Source: Mycolicibacter sinensis (GTDB lineage Bacteria > Actinomycetota > Actinomycetes > Mycobacteriales > Mycobacteriaceae). Taken from it: a stretch of DNA of 39,945 nt. The DNA lies in assembly GCF_001667945.1 (NCBI RefSeq), contig NZ_LZJK01000097.1:1-39945 (forward strand), given 5' to 3'. This document shows, one piece after another, positions 37,894 through 39,945 of the stretch. Both the position numbers and the translations under genes were made by a program. The notes beneath the pieces are model-generated. The model did no database searches, was not told the DNA's origin, and saw nothing but the letters and a program-made list of their open reading frames with translations. Positions within the stretch are counted from its first letter, which is position 1, and every line of letters begins with the position of its first letter.

Positions 37894-38175
37894 ATGAAAC
37901 AATCCCTGCTCGTGAAGACCTTCGAGGAGCTGTTCGCCGAGCTCGGTGAGCGCGCCGCCACCCGACCGGCCGGCAGCGCCACCGTGGCCGCGCTGGACGC
38001 CGGGGTACACACCGTCGGCAAGAAGATTCTGGAGGAGGCCGGCGAGGTATGGATGGCCGCCGAGCACGAGTCCGACGACGCGTTGGCCGGTGAGATCAGT
38101 CAGCTGCTGTATTGGACCCAGGTGCTGATGATCTCGCGCGGGCTGACACTGTCCGACGTCTACCGGAAGCTGTGA
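37894..38175 (+). CDS. hisE: Phosphoribosyl-ATP diphosphatase
   Basis: The 93-aa protein is the single-domain HisE (all-alpha NTP pyrophosphatase fold), which converts PR-ATP to PR-AMP in the second step of histidine synthesis. The Mg-binding [17 protein letters not shown] (about 46-62) and the C-terminal [17 protein letters not shown] are typical. The length equals that of M. tuberculosis HisE. hisG starts three bases after its stop, so the two are one operon, a pairing typical of mycobacteria. Confidence 0.95.
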   Translation: MKQSLLVKTFEELFAELGERAATRPAGSATVAALDAGVHTVGKKILEEAGEVWMAAEHESDDALAGEISQLLYWTQVLMISRGLTLSDVYRKL

Positions 38176-38177
38176 GC

Positions 38178-39038
38178 ATGTTGCGTGTCGCCGTCCCCAA
38201 CAAGGGGGCGCTCAGTGAATCCGCGGCGGCGATGCTGTCGGAGGCCGGCTACCGCAGCCGCTCCGATGCCAAGGACCTGACCGTCATCGACCCGGTGAAC
38301 AAGGTCGAGTTCTTCTTCCTGCGGCCCAAGGACATCGCCATCTATGTCGGGTCGGGTCAGCTCGACTTCGGCATCACCGGCCGGGATCTGGCCGCTGAAT
38401 CCGGGGCGCCGGTGGCCGAGCGGCTGGCGCTGGGCTTCGGGTCGTCGAAGTTCCGTTACGCCGCACCAGCGGGCCGGGACTGGACCGCCGCGGACCTGGC
38501 CGGCAAGCGGATTGCCACCGCCTACCCCAACCTGGTTCGCAAAGACCTGGCCGGCAAGGGAATTGAAGCCACCGTCATCCGGCTCGACGGAGCGGTGGAG
38601 ATCTCGATCCAGCTCGGGGTGGCCGATGCGATCGCCGATGTGGTGGGCTCGGGGCGCACCCTGCGTCAGCACGGCCTGGTGGCTTTCGGTGCGTCGCTGT
38701 GTGATTCCGAAGCGGTGCTGATCGAGGGCGCCGAGTCCAACGGTCGCAGCGCGCAGACTGCCGCCGCCCGTGACCAATTGGCCGCCCGGGTGCAGGGCGT
38801 GGTGTTCGGCCAGCAGTATCTGATGCTGGACTACGACTGTCCGCGTGCGGTGCTCGACCGGGCTGCCGCGATCACCCCCGGCCTGGAGTCGCCGACCATC
38901 GCCCCGCTCGCCGACCCCGACTGGGTGGCGGTCCGCGCGCTGGTGCCGCGTCGGGAGGTCAACGCGATCATGGACGAACTGGCCGCCATCGGAGCCAAGG
39001 CCATCCTGGCCTCGGACATCCGATTCTGCCGATTTTGA
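38178..39038 (+). CDS. hisG: ATP phosphoribosyltransferase, long form
   Basis: The 286-aa protein catalyses the first, feedback-controlled step of histidine synthesis. It starts [14 protein letters not shown], and the PRPP loop-like region [18 protein letters not shown] lies near residue 150. The C-terminal 75 residues (from about 210) form the ACT-like histidine-binding regulatory domain, which makes this the long, self-sufficient form without HisZ. A GTG two codons upstream overlapping the hisE stop is an alternative start. Confidence 0.96.
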   Translation: MLRVAVPNKGALSESAAAMLSEAGYRSRSDAKDLTVIDPVNKVEFFFLRPKDIAIYVGSGQLDFGITGRDLAAESGAPVAERLALGFGSSKFRYAAPAGRDWTAADLAGKRIATAYPNLVRKDLAGKGIEATVIRLDGAVEISIQLGVADAIADVVGSGRTLRQHGLVAFGASLCDSEAVLIEGAESNGRSAQTAAARDQLAARVQGVVFGQQYLMLDYDCPRAVLDRAAAITPGLESPTIAPLADPDWVAVRALVPRREVNAIMDELAAIGAKAILASDIRFCRF

Positions 39039-39097
39039 TCAGTGCAGGTAGGCGCGCTGTCGACGTGTTAGCGTCCGGGAGACCCTAGGAGGCTCTC

Positions 39098-39577
39098 GTG
39101 ACGCATTTCCTCGTGCTGCTCCTTGCCCTGCTGATCGGTACCGTCGCCGGCCTGCGTGCGCTGACCGCGCCGGCAGTCGTGGCGTGGGCGGCCGCGCTGC
39201 ACTGGATCAACCTGGACGGCACCTGGGTCCAGTGGCTGAGCCACCCGGTGACCGTCACCATCTTGACGGTGCTGGCGGTCGGCGAACTCATCACCGACAA
39301 GCTTCCCAAGACGCCGGCCCGCACCGCAGCGCCGTCGTTCGCCGCCCGACTTGTCTTGGGCGCCTTCGCCGGCGCCGTTATCGGCACGGCGTGGGCGTTC
39401 ACCTGGTCGGCGCTCGGCGCGGGCCTGATCGGTGCGGTCCTGGGCACCCTGGGCGGCTACGCAGCGCGCACCCGCCTGGCGGCGTCCCATGGCCACGACC
39501 TGCCGATTGCACTGCTGGAGGACAGTGTCGCGGTGCTGGGCGGTGTCGCGATCGCCGCTTTCACCGCGGTGGTGTGA
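39098..39577 (+). CDS. DUF4126-family membrane protein (Rv2120c homologue)
   Basis: The 159-aa protein has four to five hydrophobic segments (starting THFLVLLLALLIGTVAGLRA) and the conserved TAPAVVAWAAALHW and GELITDKLPKTPART elements of DUF4126. It is probably an inner membrane protein of unknown function. AGGAGG seven bases before the GTG supports the start. The TAGGAG region lies 60 bases after hisG. Confidence 0.9.
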   Translation: MTHFLVLLLALLIGTVAGLRALTAPAVVAWAAALHWINLDGTWVQWLSHPVTVTILTVLAVGELITDKLPKTPARTAAPSFAARLVLGAFAGAVIGTAWAFTWSALGAGLIGAVLGTLGGYAARTRLAASHGHDLPIALLEDSVAVLGGVAIAAFTAVV

Positions 39578-39587
39578 ACTGAGGCAT

Positions 39588-39945
39588 TCAGCGCCGCTGC
39601 ACCAGCAGTGCTTGCGCTGAGGTCCCGATGAATCCGCTGCGGTCGAACAGCTCTGCGGTGGTGACCCCGACGCCGTCCGGTCCGATCGAAGCGCGAGCCC
39701 GCAGGCCGAAGTCCTGCCCGGTGGGCAACCGGTGCAGATGGACGACGGTGTCGGTGTTCATGAACATGTACTCGTCGGTGTCCAAGGCGGCGCCGACGCC
39801 GTTCGCCGAGTCGACCACCATCGCCAGCCGCTGCAGCGCGGTGGTCGGTTCGGTGTCGACGAGATGTACCTGCGGACTCAGCCAGGACACCGCGGCGCCG
39901 TCGGGGGAGTCCGGCTGCATGCGCCAATCCACCGACTGGGCGTAG
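39588..39945 (-). CDS. Acyl-CoA thioesterase-family protein (5' end outside window)
   Basis: The visible C-terminal part, about 119 residues, matches the double-hotdog thioesterase family: a beta-strand with SWLSPQVHLVDTEPTTALQ, LAMVVDSANGVGAALD, and the paired MNTDTVVHLHRLPTGQDFGL and DRSGFIGTSAQALLVQRR strands. The frame is open beyond position 39932 to the window edge (YAQSVDWRM), and the N-terminal hotdog half is missing, so the gene is cut by the window. It hydrolyses acyl-CoA thioesters by family. It converges on the DUF4126 gene. Confidence 0.85.
   Translation of the reverse strand, partial: YAQSVDWRMQPDSPDGAAVSWLSPQVHLVDTEPTTALQRLAMVVDSANGVGAALDTDEYMFMNTDTVVHLHRLPTGQDFGLRARASIGPDGVGVTTAELFDRSGFIGTSAQALLVQRR

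Overview
The window is GC-rich actinobacterial DNA from the family Mycobacteriaceae. The evidence is gene content and order: from 11.8 kb rightwards it carries homologues of the M. tuberculosis Rv2141c to Rv2120c interval (M20 peptidase, PEBP protein, pyrD, lppL, uppP, histidine phosphatase, DUF3090, SCO1664-family, cysQ, mshC, SDR, PAC2, metH, HAD, hisE, hisG, DUF4126) in matching order but inverted relative to the H37Rv numbering. mshC and cysQ point to mycothiol metabolism, and several genes have the leaderless mycobacterial promoter layout (TANNNT about 7 nt before the start codon). The exact species cannot be named from the sequence alone.

Region 1 (about 0.5-11.7 kb) is an actinomycete integrative and conjugative element (AICE) abutting a tRNA-Leu(GAG) gene. 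Its core runs rightwards as a tightly overlapping series: SCO3933-like regulator, FtsK/TraSA-type DNA pump, RepSA-type HUH replication initiator, a 65-aa protein and a large serine integrase. Leftwards run an XRE/TPR regulator coupled to a creatininase-family enzyme. Beyond a strong hairpin lies a two-gene cargo cassette (329-aa unknown protein plus 822-aa zinc-ribbon/PD-(D/E)XK nuclease), a candidate defence module. The integrase reading frame ends inside the antisense of the tRNA T-arm, so one element end lies there. The left end was not found and may lie outside the window. An ICMT-like gene, cut by the window edge, is the leftmost feature.

Region 2 (11.8-16.6 kb) is conserved chromosome: M20 peptidase, PEBP, convergent terminator, pyrD, DUF5703, lppL and the Rv2137c homologue.

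Region 3 (16.57-26.26 kb) is a nine-gene, single-strand biosynthetic operon inserted between the Rv2137c and uppP homologues, which are neighbours in H37Rv. In transcription order it encodes an FMO, a BBE-like flavin oxidase, a TPP-dependent acyloin/acetolactate-type enzyme, an SRPBCC protein, a KASIII with an atypical active site, a HisC-like aminotransferase, a 38-aa membrane peptide, a UbiH-like FAD monooxygenase and an O-methyltransferase. Aminotransferase + TPP enzyme + KASIII + SRPBCC cyclase is the logic of the Streptomyces carbazole alkaloid pathways (carquinostatin, neocarazostatin). A tryptophan-derived aromatic alkaloid in a mycobacterium is therefore the leading hypothesis, and this is the best candidate for an undescribed system here.

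Region 4 (26.4-39.9 kb) is conserved chromosome again. The notable regulatory element is a candidate S-adenosylhomocysteine riboswitch immediately upstream of metH. Its pseudoknot strand overlaps a hairpin that would hide the metH ribosome binding site, suggesting translation is switched on by SAH. The window ends in a truncated acyl-CoA thioesterase gene.
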